The notes: generated by a model not told the origin, from the letters alone. A stretch of 64,000 nucleotides of DNA from Anaerolineaceae bacterium (GCA_002702065.1 NZXX01000001.1:2634295-2698294); one strand, 5' to 3'; shown: positions 8,612 through 17,063, numbered from the stretch's first letter. A program made the numbers and translations.

Positions 8612-9102
8612 GAATCAGAGTCTCCAATATCCGCGCGCATCCGTATTTGCCAGGGACGCCCCCCCAGCTGTTCCCAGAAGGCAATGGCTGACCCATTGGT
8701 GGCCGCCACATGCCATTCGTAATGTTTTAGACCCTTTTCGCGGAACCAATCAATCAGCCCTTCGACCAGCGCCCGCCCGACACCCTGCCCGCGATAGGCT
8801 TCTTCGACAAAGATATCCGCCAGAAAGCCACCCGCTTCCTGCTCGAACATCTCCGGCATCAGGTCGACCATTACACCCAGAACATAGCCGACGATGCGGC
8901 CATCTTCTTCGGCAACCAGCACTCTTGTATGGCTGTCATTCAGCCGATCACTCAGGCTGCGGGCATACAGGCTGGCCCCTTGCAGGGTGGACCGGGGCAT
9001 ATCCGCATCAATCTCGCGGTGGAATGCCACCAGCTTTTCCCATAATTTACCAATTGCGACAGCGTCGCTTGCTACGGCTGATCGAATCATAGGTTCATCC
9101 AT
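8608..9102 (-). CDS. GNAT-family N-acetyltransferase (164 aa)
   Basis: Acetyl-CoA-dependent N-acetyltransferase, substrate unknown. The core motif A is clear at about residues 95-125 (LADIFVEEAYRGQGVGRALVEGLIDWF), with the R/Q-G-x-G-x-G/A pyrophosphate loop as RGQGVGRA. Motif B follows (HYEWHVAATNGSAIAFWEQLGGRPW). The N-terminus (IRSAVASDAVAIGKLWEKLVAFHREID) is the typical first strand and helix. It overlaps the following AlaX gene by ATGA and the preceding GNAT gene by 16 nt. The two GNATs share layout but are only distantly alike. Confidence 0.88.
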   Translation of the reverse strand: MDEPMIRSAVASDAVAIGKLWEKLVAFHREIDADMPRSTLQGASLYARSLSDRLNDSHTRVLVAEEDGRIVGYVLGVMVDLMPEMFEQEAGGFLADIFVEEAYRGQGVGRALVEGLIDWFREKGLKHYEWHVAATNGSAIAFWEQLGGRPWQIRMRADIGDSDS

Positions 9103-9560
9103 AAAACGTCGGTCAGTTCAGTCGCACCCATCGCCCGCCAGAATGCCTGATCCACCGGTTGACGACGCGGAACGCGCGCGACAAATGCAGTAATCCCCTG
9201 GCAGGCAAACCACTCGCGCAGCGGCTCCAGCAGCCGGCGGCCCAGCCCACTCTGATAACTGTGCAGCCCCACCGCCAGGTCAATCACCGAGCCGATACGC
9301 GCCGGACGCATCCCCGGCGGACCATCTTCAATCCGCCCGATAATATAGCCCACAATTTCATGATCACGATCGGCCACTAGCACCGTGCAGCATGGGTCTT
9401 TCAGCCAGTCTGCCGCGGCAACTGACCATTCGGCCTGTCCTGTAGCCGACAACCGAAAACGGCGATCGGACTGCTGCTGAACGGTCATCTTTTCGTGCCA
9501 CAGCGCAGCCATCGCGGCAATATCCATTTCATTCGCGGGTCGAATAGTTGAGTCTGACAT
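9087..9560 (-). CDS. GNAT-family N-acetyltransferase (157 aa)
   Basis: First gene of the nine-gene minus-strand operon. GNAT fold: N-terminal TIRPANEMDIAAMAALWHEKM, the beta4 strand VLVADRDHEIVGYIIGRI, a degenerate acetyl-CoA loop (SYQSGLGRRLLEPLREWFACQG, where Q-S-G-L-G-R replaces Q-x-x-G-x-G/A) and the C-terminal motif RQPVDQAFWRAMGATEL. The substrate cannot be predicted. The ATG at 9560 is chosen over the TTG one codon upstream. A convincing promoter lies just upstream on the same strand. Confidence 0.85.
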   Translation of the reverse strand: MSDSTIRPANEMDIAAMAALWHEKMTVQQQSDRRFRLSATGQAEWSVAAADWLKDPCCTVLVADRDHEIVGYIIGRIEDGPPGMRPARIGSVIDLAVGLHSYQSGLGRRLLEPLREWFACQGITAFVARVPRRQPVDQAFWRAMGATELTDVLWMNL

Positions 9561-9583
9561 CAAATCTCACTCGCCAGAGGGAC

Positions 9584-9612
9584 AGGATAGCACCCTCCAT
9601 CTTACAAATCAA
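9584..9612 (-). promoter_or_regulatory. Sigma70-type promoter for the GNAT/AlaX/TPR operon
   Basis: On the minus strand TTGATT (9612-9607), a 17-bp spacer, then TATCCT (9589-9584), about 24 nt before the start codon at 9560. Confidence 0.55.
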
Positions 9613-9622
9613 GCACATCGGC

Positions 9623-9628
9623 TACAAT
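9623..9628 (+). promoter_or_regulatory. Candidate -10 element for the PTPS-related membrane protein gene
   Basis: TACAAT ends 6 nt before the ATG at 9635, so transcription would begin at or next to the start codon (leaderless mRNA). No good -35 is visible at the usual distance, and no Shine-Dalgarno sequence precedes the ATG. Confidence 0.35.
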
Positions 9629-9634
9629 AATAAC

Positions 9635-11914
9635 ATGGCTCAAACGATAGATATACCTGTTGAATCGCTTCCCTACTGGATGCAGCGTGCCCGCCGCGGT
9701 TGGGACTGGGGCCTGCTGCTGGCAATTGCCTTTGGTATCCTGATGGCCTGGCCATTTATTGTGCGTCCTGGCCTGCCCCGCACCAACGCCAGCGAAAATT
9801 TTGTCTTCCTGACGACCGACTACAGCCATGCCCTGCGCGAAGGGCGCCTGTACCCGCGCTGGTCGCCCAACGTACTCGGTGGTTTTGGCGCCCCGGTGCC
9901 CCATTATTTTCCGCCCGGCGCACCGTATACCGCCGCATTGATCGAGTTCCTGTTTACCAATGACCCGGTTCGCGCCGTTCGCATCACATTTGTGCTAGGG
10001 TTCCTGGCCGCCGCGGTCGCCACCTATACCTTTACCAAACGGCACACATCCGCCGCCGCCAGTCTGCTTGCGACTGTCCTCTTTATCTTTGGCCCCTACT
10101 TCGGCCAGACTGCTCCCTATCTGCGCGGTGATCTGGCGGAATTTCTGGCGCTGGCGCTGCTGCCGCTGCTATTGTGGAGCGTCGATCATCTGGCGACAGA
10201 CAACCGGCCTACCGATTTCCTGGTAACCACGATCGTAACCGCCGCCCTCATTTTCTGTCATCCCCCAACCGCAGCCATCGGCCTGGCTCTGTCCGCTCTC
10301 ACGCTCATCTGGCTGACATTGAAAGCCCGTGCCACCTGGGTGCCCGCCGTGATGGCACTTGCAGCAGGGGTCGGGCTGTCGACCGTGTACTGGCTGCCAG
10401 CGCTGCTGGAATACAACGCTGTCCAGTGGGTACAACAAGCCGCTAATCCACAGCAGATTACTCTGTTATCGTTGTTTGCGCCCTTGCAACCGGTCGACCT
10501 CAACGAACTGATTCCCAGACCGGTCTGGACATTGGGCCTTGCTGCTTTCCTGTTCGGTCTGGCCGCCCTGGTCGTGCTTGTCATCCGTAAACGCATTGAT
10601 ATTCACGGGATTTTCCTGCTGGCTGGCATCAGCTTGACCGTGCTGTGTTTGCTGCTGCTGCCCGATCAAGTCTGGTTGTTAGGGCCGATCAGCCTGTGCA
10701 TTGCCATCGGTAACAGTGTCCTCATCGAAATCCGCGCCTATCTGGAACCGCGCTGGCAGCGGATATGGACAGCGGGCTTGTTAACCTTTGCGCTGATCAT
10801 CGCCCTACCCGTCATTCAGGCTCCACAGTGGCCGCCATCCTTCGGCGATAGTCAGCCGGTCGACCAGATCCGCTACGAGCAGCAAGGCGCTGGCATTGCG
10901 GTCCTGCCGCCCGATTATCCGCTGCCCCTTTCACTTACAGAAATTCCCACCACCAACCGGTTGTTATTATCCGGCTTTGAAGCAGACAGTGTGAACAAAA
11001 TTGCGCCGCTTCAGGGGACAGTCCGCCCGCAAATTACGCTCATTCGACACGAAACTCACCGCGATATTTTTCAGGTGCAGGCCAGTGGGCCAACCACGCT
11101 CACTTACCTGAATGCGTGGTTTCCCGGCTGGCAGGCAGCGGCGGCTGGCACCAGTGTGCCACTGTATCGCGACGAACAAACCGGTCTGTCCGTACTGGAA
11201 ATCCCCTCGATGAATGGGGAACTGGTCATCAGCCTGGGCCCCACCGCACCGCGCCGCACCGGCTCATGGCTGACGGTAGTCGTGTTGATCGTCATACTGA
11301 TTTACACCGGACGCCGCCTCCGCGACACCTCGGAATATCTACCCGCTTCGTCACTGCTTGACATCGCCGAAGCCCGACTTCTGGCGTTCATTGTCGGTGC
11401 GTTTGGCCTCATCGTCATTCTGGTCATGACGCCTTCATCACCGCTGATGCTCTATGCCCAACCGGGTCACCGGCTCGACCAGGCAACCCTGCTGCGCACC
11501 AGCACCAGCGCCGGGCTTGAGGCACTGGCCTATGACCTCCAGACGCCGCAGGTTCGCCCCGGCGATGACCTTCGCTTCACACTATACTGGCAGGCGCGTC
11601 GCACCCTGCCCACCAATTATCAGATCCAGACAGCGCTCATCCATACCGGCAGCGGCGACGTGCTCTATCGCACACCGCATCGAGCGCCGGGTTATTACCC
11701 CACCAGCCGCTGGCGCAGGTCACTCTACGTGCAGGATCAATACACCATCCCGCTTCCGCCCGACACCCCATCCGGTGATTACGAAATTCGTATCGCCGTT
11801 GTTGATTGCAACCCCACCTGCAACAACGCCGCCGAACTGACATTCTTCCAGTTAAACGGGCAGAATATCGGCCAAAGCATGACGCTGCCGGAAATCGTCC
11901 ATGTCGTGGAATAA
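9635..11914 (+). CDS. Large polytopic membrane protein, PTPS-related / GT-C-like family
   Basis: A 759-aa integral membrane protein with roughly ten transmembrane helices in the first 400 residues (for example LLLAIAFGILMAWPFIV) and two more near residues 555-575 and 605-630. The segment HALREGRLYPRWSPNVLGGFGAPVPHYFPPGAPY matches the conserved N-terminal loop of large bacterial membrane proteins annotated as 6-pyruvoyl-tetrahydropterin-synthase-related. These resemble GT-C glycosyltransferases and YfhO; the enzyme name is historical and no pterin activity is implied. The C-terminal 170 residues look like an extracytoplasmic beta-sandwich with DCNPTC. The start is the ATG at 9635; the open frame upstream overlaps the divergent promoter. 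Role in envelope polysaccharide assembly is inference. Confidence 0.8.
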   Translation: MAQTIDIPVESLPYWMQRARRGWDWGLLLAIAFGILMAWPFIVRPGLPRTNASENFVFLTTDYSHALREGRLYPRWSPNVLGGFGAPVPHYFPPGAPYTAALIEFLFTNDPVRAVRITFVLGFLAAAVATYTFTKRHTSAAASLLATVLFIFGPYFGQTAPYLRGDLAEFLALALLPLLLWSVDHLATDNRPTDFLVTTIVTAALIFCHPPTAAIGLALSALTLIWLTLKARATWVPAVMALAAGVGLSTVYWLPALLEYNAVQWVQQAANPQQITLLSLFAPLQPVDLNELIPRPVWTLGLAAFLFGLAALVVLVIRKRIDIHGIFLLAGISLTVLCLLLLPDQVWLLGPISLCIAIGNSVLIEIRAYLEPRWQRIWTAGLLTFALIIALPVIQAPQWPPSFGDSQPVDQIRYEQQGAGIAVLPPDYPLPLSLTEIPTTNRLLLSGFEADSVNKIAPLQGTVRPQITLIRHETHRDIFQVQASGPTTLTYLNAWFPGWQAAAAGTSVPLYRDEQTGLSVLEIPSMNGELVISLGPTAPRRTGSWLTVVVLIVILIYTGRRLRDTSEYLPASSLLDIAEARLLAFIVGAFGLIVILVMTPSSPLMLYAQPGHRLDQATLLRTSTSAGLEALAYDLQTPQVRPGDDLRFTLYWQARRTLPTNYQIQTALIHTGSGDVLYRTPHRAPGYYPTSRWRRSLYVQDQYTIPLPPDTPSGDYEIRIAVVDCNPTCNNAAELTFFQLNGQNIGQSMTLPEIVHVVE

Positions 11915-11986
11915 CTTCGTTTCGCTGACTTATTGGGTCAAAATGTACGGTGAAAATGGCCTGCATCTGACCTAAAGTAGCACCTC

Positions 11987-12028
11987 GTTTAAGACTCGCT
12001 TGTCTTAACGCGACGCTCTAAGTACAAT
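11987..12028 (+). promoter_or_regulatory. Promoter with a hairpin/operator-like repeat over the -35
   Basis: TTGTCT (12000-12005), a 17-bp spacer, then TACAAT (12023-12028), about 48 nt before the ATG at 12076. The -35 overlaps an inverted repeat (TTAAGAC, six bases, GTCTTAA; about 11989-12008) that could be an operator. The rest of 11915-12075 holds nothing else recognisable. Confidence 0.55.
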
Positions 12029-12075
12029 CAGCGCATTCAGCAGTTCACATTTCTAGATGATTGGAGCAGACCCAC

Positions 12076-12429
12076 ATGGCTACCCGAAATACGGCCACTG
12101 ATCTTGTAAGTCAGGCTTGGAACCAACTGCGTACCGGGCGCGCCGATGCCGCCGTGACCGAATTCCAGAAAATCGTACAGCAGTATCCGAAGGATATTGA
12201 CGCCAACTATGGACTCGGCCTTGCCCAGCGGGCGGCCCACCAGGATGAAGCCGCCTACCAGACATTTCAGAAGACGCTGGAACTGGTGGAAGAAAACAAA
12301 ACCGCCTACGAAAGCGAACGTATCCCCAGTACAGAAACTGATGCGATCAAGACTCCGGAAGACGACCGCTTCATGATGCTCACGCGCATGGTGAGCCAGC
12401 GCCTGTCCGAACTCAAGGGGCAAGCCTAG
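12076..12429 (+). CDS. Small TPR protein (117 aa)
   Basis: A soluble protein made mostly of about two tetratricopeptide repeats: LVSQAWNQLRTGRADAAVTEFQKIVQQYPKD and NYGLGLAQRAAHQDEAAYQTFQKTLEL, then a polar C-terminal helix. No signal peptide or membrane segment. The ATG at 12076 has GGAG about 9 nt upstream; a TTG five codons earlier is the alternative. First gene of a four-gene operon with the URO-D-family protein, rsmD and an ImmA-like protein. Function unknown; probably an adaptor. Confidence 0.85.
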   Translation: MATRNTATDLVSQAWNQLRTGRADAAVTEFQKIVQQYPKDIDANYGLGLAQRAAHQDEAAYQTFQKTLELVEENKTAYESERIPSTETDAIKTPEDDRFMMLTRMVSQRLSELKGQA

Positions 12430-12438
12430 TTCTCACTT

Positions 12439-13434
12439 ATGAATAAACGCGAGCGACTCGAAAAAACATTCGCCGGCGAGGCAACCGACCGGGTTCCGGC
12501 GGCCCTGTGGCGTCAATGGCCGGGGGATGACCAGCGAGCCGCAGACCTCGCGCGGTCATGTGTGGATTATCAAAACACGTATGACTGGGATTTCCTCAAG
12601 GTGACACCCAATCACAATTACTGTGTGACTGATTATGGGGTGCAGGATGAGTGGGAAGGCAACCTTGAGGGCACACGCAAGACCACCCGCTATTTCGTTA
12701 GCCGTTCGCTGGACTGGACAGACTTGCGCCCCCTTGACCCGCTGCGTGGCGCGCTTGGCCGTCATCTGGAATGTCTGCGTCTCATTCCCAATGGACTGAA
12801 GGATGCAGACACGCCGGTTCTCATGACGATCTTCAGTCCGCTGTCACAGGCGAAGTTTCTGGCGGGCGATCAGCGTCTTCTGCGGCATATGCGCACCAAC
12901 CCGGACCGCGTGCATACCGCACTCAATGTGTTAACCGAGAGCACGCTGCGATTTTTCGACGAGCTGCGCCGCACCCCCATCGCCGGCATTTTTTACGCCA
13001 TGCAGCATGCCAGCTATGACGTCATGTCGGTGGACGAGTACCAGACATTTGGCTGGCCCTACGACCGCAAAATTCTGGAGTCAATCGCCAGTACATGGTG
13101 GTTCAACATGGCACATTTTCACGGTTTGTCCCCCATGTTCCAGTTCGCACCGCAGCTGCCAGTTCAGGCGATCAACTGGCACGACCGCGACACCGACCCG
13201 GACCTGGCACACGGGCGTTCGCAGATCAACGTGGCGGCATGTGGGGGCCTGTCCCAATGGGATCACGTCCATTACGGCACGCCAACCACCATCAAGGATG
13301 CTGTGCGCGAAGCCATTACCGTGACGAACGCACGCCGCCTCATCATCTCGACAGGCTGCGTCACGATGGTGACATCACCACAATCGAACCTGCGAGCAGT
13401 ACGCGAAGCAGTCGAAGCGACAGGGAGCAGCTAA
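12439..13434 (+). CDS. Uroporphyrinogen-decarboxylase (URO-D) family protein
   Basis: TIM-barrel protein of 331 aa. It starts with MNKRERLEKTFAGEATDRVPAALWR, the N-terminal signature of the URO-D/MtaA superfamily, and has the barrel segments PVLMTIFSPLSQAKFLAG, GIFYAMQHASYDVMSVDEYQTFGWPY and LIISTGCVTMVTSPQSNLRAVREAV. True HemE has conserved Arg and Asp pocket motifs (R-Q-A-G-R near the N-terminus); these are absent. It is therefore more likely a paralogue of the family (methyl-transfer or unknown) than the heme-pathway enzyme. The terminal TGC in STGC could be a metal ligand as in corrinoid methyltransferases. Ends in TAATG with rsmD. Confidence 0.82.
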   Translation: MNKRERLEKTFAGEATDRVPAALWRQWPGDDQRAADLARSCVDYQNTYDWDFLKVTPNHNYCVTDYGVQDEWEGNLEGTRKTTRYFVSRSLDWTDLRPLDPLRGALGRHLECLRLIPNGLKDADTPVLMTIFSPLSQAKFLAGDQRLLRHMRTNPDRVHTALNVLTESTLRFFDELRRTPIAGIFYAMQHASYDVMSVDEYQTFGWPYDRKILESIASTWWFNMAHFHGLSPMFQFAPQLPVQAINWHDRDTDPDLAHGRSQINVAACGGLSQWDHVHYGTPTTIKDAVREAITVTNARRLIISTGCVTMVTSPQSNLRAVREAVEATGSS

Positions 13435-14009
13435 TGCCATTGCGGGTAATCGCAGGTACAGCCAAAGGGCGACGCTTAAAGCTTGTCCCCGGTGATACGA
13501 CACGCCCGGTAATGGACCGGGTAAAGGAAGCTTTTTTCAGTATTCTGGGACGTCAGATATTCGACGCCACCTTTCTCGACCTGTTCGCCGGGACCGGCAG
13601 CGTCGGCATCGAAGCCCTCAGCCGGGGTGCAAAGCGCGCGGTCTTCGTGGAAATGGACAAACTGGCGGTGCAGACGATTCAGGCCAATTTGGAAATCACG
13701 GGCCTGGGCGACAGCGCCACGATCCGCCGCAGCGATGTCCTCAGCTTTCTCAAAAAACCATCCGGCACCGCCTACGACTTTATCTATATCGCCCCGCCGC
13801 AGTATAAAGACCTGTGGAAGAAAACCCTCGAAACGCTCGACGCCAATCCGGGTTGGATCGGGCCAGATACGGTCGTCATCGTCCAGATCGACCCATCCGA
13901 ACAGCAGCCCATCGAACTGAGCCAGCTCGTGCCTTATGATGAACGCCGCTATGGCAAAACGCTGTTGTGGTTTTTTGAAGCATCCGACACCGAGGCAACC
14001 GAGGACTAG
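13434..14009 (+). CDS. rsmD: 16S rRNA (guanine966-N2)-methyltransferase RsmD-like
   Basis: SAM-dependent methyltransferase of 191 aa. It starts LRVIAGTAKGRRLKLVPGDTTRPVMDRVKEAFFSIL, the RsmD signature, followed by SAM motif I (FLDLFAGTGSVGIEALSRGA, about residues 43-62) and acidic motif II (AVFVEMDK). The catalytic D/N-P-P-Y/F motif reads APPQY (YIAPPQYKDLW), so the first Asp is replaced by Ala. This may be a lineage variant, since the rest of the protein is intact. The start codon overlaps the stop of the preceding gene (TAATG). In many bacteria rsmD is followed by coaD; here it is not. Confidence 0.9.
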   Translation: MPLRVIAGTAKGRRLKLVPGDTTRPVMDRVKEAFFSILGRQIFDATFLDLFAGTGSVGIEALSRGAKRAVFVEMDKLAVQTIQANLEITGLGDSATIRRSDVLSFLKKPSGTAYDFIYIAPPQYKDLWKKTLETLDANPGWIGPDTVVIVQIDPSEQQPIELSQLVPYDERRYGKTLLWFFEASDTEATED

Positions 14010-14014
14010 CTGCG

Positions 14015-14443
14015 ATGGCCGAATTACCGCCGCTTGAAACCATCGTCTGCGAGGTCATCCGCACATTTGAGATTCAAGCGCCGCCCGTACCTGTCGAGAG
14101 CATGTTGCAGCATCCCCTGCCCGGCATGTGGAGCGAGGTGGATATTGGCAAGCTGTCCATCGGATTTCTGAAAGTGAAAAGTCCTTATTCACCGCGTATG
14201 TCGCTGACGCGCCTGCTGGCCCGGCATATCATTGAAAGCGACTGGGGCCACGCCCGCCAGCTGCATGTGCTGGCAACCACCGATGCCGATATTCACGCCT
14301 GCGCGCGGATGCTGGTTATGCCCTACACCATGATTTCCGCGCTTAGCCCAGCTACGCGCACAGCCAGTGCCATCAGCTCCCATTTTGAAGTCCCGGTCGA
14401 GGATGCTGAATTACGCCTGACCGAGCTGGCCGATTATTTGTGA
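14015..14443 (+). CDS. ImmA/IrrE-like protein lacking the HExxH motif
   Basis: 142 aa. The layout matches the ImmA/IrrE metallopeptidase domain: an N-terminal segment (FEIQAPPVPVESML), a core helix where the zinc motif should be (RLLARHIIESDWGHARQL), then the C-terminal block ACARMLVMPYTMISAL...ISSHFEVPVEDAELRLTEL, the usual signature (A-x-x-LLMP ... FxVS ... RL). The HExxH metal motif is absent (HIIES and WGH remain), so peptidase activity is unlikely. Sixth nucleotide after rsmD, same operon; its 3' end overlaps the convergent cca gene by 10 nt. Family assignment is by pattern and needs a profile search. Confidence 0.6.
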   Translation: MAELPPLETIVCEVIRTFEIQAPPVPVESMLQHPLPGMWSEVDIGKLSIGFLKVKSPYSPRMSLTRLLARHIIESDWGHARQLHVLATTDADIHACARMLVMPYTMISALSPATRTASAISSHFEVPVEDAELRLTELADYL

Positions 14444-15882
14444 TGGTTTGTATCGGGTAAATGCCTGCGTGCCAGCGCCAGTGCATCCTCCAGCGAGGTC
14501 ACATCACCGGTGACCTGCCCCTCTCGAATTCGTTCCAGCAGCACACCAATTAGCGGTCCGCGTTCAAGGCCCAGCTCGGCCATTAACTGATTGCCGTCCA
14601 ACACCGGCGTCGGTTCAACCACTTCATAAAACTGATCATAATAGGCGGCCAGCATCGTGAGCAGCCGTTCCACCATCACCAGCCATTGATCCTGTTCCAG
14701 TGCGCTGCCCGCCCGCCCCAAATAAGTTGCCGCAGCCAGCAGACACACATCAACCCCGGCGCTGCCAGTTTGCCGCCAGAAACGGTGCAGCACCAGCGGT
14801 GACCAGTCATCTTCTTGGAGAGGCACACGTATAGCGCCGATCACGGTCATCAGCCAATCGCGTTCTGCGTTGCTCAGCCTGAGGGCCTGCGCCCGCGCCC
14901 CGGCTTCCTGAGGCGACTCTTCGCTGAGCAGCACAGCCAGAATCAGCAGCGCCGCGTGCGACCGCTCGTTGGGCCACGTCTGCGCAATATGGACTTGCAG
15001 ACGCTGGCGATAGCGGTCAAGCTGCATAATCCACATCCCGATGCCAAAGGTTGCCCCGGTATAATCGGTTCGATGTGGGCTGATCGCTGAGACAAGGTGC
15101 GCCATCTTTTCGACGACCGCCAGCGTTTCCTGCCACAAGTTTGTATAATCATCGCCCTGTGCGGGTCGATCACGCAGCATGGCAATCTCCGGCACAATGC
15201 TGTCCAGCAAACCCAGATTTTCCGCCACACGTACCGCCACACGTGGCCGGTTGACCGCAAGCATCTTCATAAATTCATCGCGCAGGCGTTCCGGCGAAAT
15301 GGTGGGCAGCATGGCCCTGGCCGCCCGCACATCCTTTGCGGTCTGCGGTTCCAGCCTCATCTCCAGTTGAACACTTTGCCGCACTGCCCGCAGCGCCCGC
15401 AGCGGATCATCCGGCAGCGCTTGTGGCCCACAGCGGCGGATCACCTTGCTTCGAACATCCTGTTCGCCATCCAGCGGGTCGATCAGCATATCGACATCCA
15501 CCGTCAGGTCGACAGCCATAGAATTGATCGTAAAGTCCCGGTCAGACAAATCGGCCAGCAGATCGTCGCCGCGAAAACGTGCGACATCAATCACAAAGCT
15601 GCCTTCCGCCGTTTTGACCAAAGCCCGCCCGACATCGCGGTCCGCGTCCAGCACGAAAAAATCACCCTTAAACGCGTTGGCAATGCGCCGGGCCAGCGCG
15701 GTGCCACCCTGCGCAACCGCCAGGTCAATGTCCGTCAGTGGGCGTTGCAGCAGCGCATCGCGCACCGCACCGCCGACTACGTACACCGCCTGTTTTGTAT
15801 CGACAAGCATGTCCTGTAGGGAGAAGATGATGTCCGGCCAGTACAGGGGGCGATACGGCTGGCGCGGTGTCAAATCAGCCAT
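14434..15882 (-). CDS. cca: CCA tRNA nucleotidyltransferase / poly(A) polymerase family
   Basis: Class II nucleotidyltransferase of 482 aa, most likely adding or repairing the 3' CCA of tRNAs. The N-terminal head has YVVGGAVRDALLQRPLTDIDLAV (G-G-x-V-R-D ... D-I-D catalytic carboxylates, about residues 35-57), the RRFRGDDLLADLSDRDFTINSMAVDL-like block as VARFRGDDLLADLSDRDFTINSMAVD, and the neck DPLRALRAVR. The C-terminal body is helical and long, ending near TSLEDALALARRHLP. Poly(A) polymerase or an A-adding enzyme cannot be excluded. The ATG at 15882 overlaps the hpt stop by 8 nt (ATGGCTGA); the open frame further upstream lies within hpt. Confidence 0.9.
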   Translation of the reverse strand: MADLTPRQPYRPLYWPDIIFSLQDMLVDTKQAVYVVGGAVRDALLQRPLTDIDLAVAQGGTALARRIANAFKGDFFVLDADRDVGRALVKTAEGSFVIDVARFRGDDLLADLSDRDFTINSMAVDLTVDVDMLIDPLDGEQDVRSKVIRRCGPQALPDDPLRALRAVRQSVQLEMRLEPQTAKDVRAARAMLPTISPERLRDEFMKMLAVNRPRVAVRVAENLGLLDSIVPEIAMLRDRPAQGDDYTNLWQETLAVVEKMAHLVSAISPHRTDYTGATFGIGMWIMQLDRYRQRLQVHIAQTWPNERSHAALLILAVLLSEESPQEAGARAQALRLSNAERDWLMTVIGAIRVPLQEDDWSPLVLHRFWRQTGSAGVDVCLLAAATYLGRAGSALEQDQWLVMVERLLTMLAAYYDQFYEVVEPTPVLDGNQLMAELGLERGPLIGVLLERIREGQVTGDVTSLEDALALARRHLPDTNHHK

Positions 15883-16474
15883 TGGCCAGCGCATCCAGAT
15901 TGACGACGCCGACAAATGGCAGATTGCGGAACTTCTCATCCAGATCAAGGCCATAACCAAAGACAAACTTGTCCTCGATCTCGAAGCCCGTATAGTCTAT
16001 CTGAATATCGACTGTGCGGCGCGAGGCTTTGTCCAGCAGCGCACACAGCTTCAGGCTGGCCGGGTGGCGCGCCTGCAAGAAATCCATCACAAAGCGCAGG
16101 GTATGCCCACTGTCGATAATGTCTTCCACCAGCAGCAGATGCCGCCCTTCCACCTGTGCCTTCAGGTCCATATCAATCCGAACCTGTCCACCAGATTCCC
16201 GCACACCAACCCCATAGCTGGACACAGCCAGAAAGTCGATCGCATGCGGCACATGCACATGCCGCATCAAATCCGTCAGAAACATGACCCCGCCCTTGAG
16301 GATGCAGATCAGCAGCAAGTCCGGACAGTCCGCATAGTCCGCCGAAATGGTTTCGCCCAGTTCCCGAACCCGCTGTTGGAGCGTCTGTTCATCAATCAAG
16401 GTTTCCTTGAGATATTGCTCGTAAGGATGAGACACGGATACCTCGCAATCCAGATCAACCATTAGTCGACGCAT
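15875..16474 (-). CDS. hpt: Hypoxanthine phosphoribosyltransferase
   Basis: Purine salvage: converts hypoxanthine or guanine plus PRPP to IMP or GMP. 199 aa with the PRPP-binding motif LLLVEDIIDSGHTLRFV (about residues 118-134), the upstream ICILKGGVMFLTDLMRH block (Lys-Gly of the flexible-loop side), the SSYGVGVRESGGQVRI loop and C-terminal DKFVFGYGLDLDEKFRNLPFVGVV, all typical of Hpt. It overlaps cca by 8 nt and lies 26 nt after the FHA gene, so the three are probably one unit. About 20 residues longer than the usual bacterial Hpt, with the extra length at the N-terminus; MVDLDCEV is an alternative start. Confidence 0.93.
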   Translation of the reverse strand: MRRLMVDLDCEVSVSHPYEQYLKETLIDEQTLQQRVRELGETISADYADCPDLLLICILKGGVMFLTDLMRHVHVPHAIDFLAVSSYGVGVRESGGQVRIDMDLKAQVEGRHLLLVEDIIDSGHTLRFVMDFLQARHPASLKLCALLDKASRRTVDIQIDYTGFEIEDKFVFGYGLDLDEKFRNLPFVGVVNLDALANG

Positions 16475-16500
16475 TATAGCAAATCATCCGGCGACGTTCC

Positions 16501-16989
16501 TCAGTCGAAGAGAATCTGTATTGCCAGCCGCCCCAAGACCACTTCATCCCCACTGCGAAGCTGTACCGGCGTATAGGGGTATAACCGTTCGTTGTTCAGT
16601 CGCGAACCATTGGAACTGTTCAGGTCGGTAATGTACAGGTGATCATCCTGCAAATGCAGGCGGGCATGCTTGCGCGAGACACCGCGTTCCGCTGCCCCCA
16701 GGTGGCTTAGGTCGATGTCCGGGCGCGCGGCGGTAGTGTGGTCAATCCGCCCCAGAACATAAGTCGACCGGACGCCGCCGAAGTTCACAATTTCCGTCAT
16801 GCCCCGAATAACCAGCTTGACGTTGTAGCGGTCTGTAACGAGCGTATCGTCATCAACGGGCTTATCATTACGTTTAACACGGTTGATGCCATCCGGCACG
16901 ATGGCGGTCTCATTATTGGATAGTGATGGCGATTTTGGCGATTCCAGCGGAGCAGTACCCTTTTCAATAGAATCAGATTCATCGTTCAT
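16501..16989 (-). CDS. FHA-domain protein (162 aa)
   Basis: Phosphothreonine-binding adaptor. The N-terminal about 60 residues are polar and probably disordered (SIEKGTAPLESPKSPSLSNNETAIV). The C-terminal FHA domain has the G-R motif (YVLGRIDH), the S-R-K-H motif (GVSRKHARLHL) and the SSNGSRLNN turn, that is all the conserved phosphopeptide-contact positions. The ATG at 16989 is chosen; the frame opens further upstream over the divergent promoter region. A cognate Ser/Thr kinase is not in this window. TATACT on the minus strand (17043-17038) is a candidate -10. Confidence 0.88.
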   Translation of the reverse strand: MNDESDSIEKGTAPLESPKSPSLSNNETAIVPDGINRVKRNDKPVDDDTLVTDRYNVKLVIRGMTEIVNFGGVRSTYVLGRIDHTTAARPDIDLSHLGAAERGVSRKHARLHLQDDHLYITDLNSSNGSRLNNERLYPYTPVQLRSGDEVVLGRLAIQILFD

Positions 16990-17063
16990 TTTGTAATCAG
17001 CAGGCTGTACACTTACAATTAATTCAGCAATTGTTACAGTATAGCACAACTAAGGGTGCAACT

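Noticed and set aside
12439..13434. Assignment as hemE (uroporphyrinogen decarboxylase)
   Set aside because: Family membership is clear, but the Arg/Asp substrate-pocket motifs of HemE are not seen and no heme genes are near.
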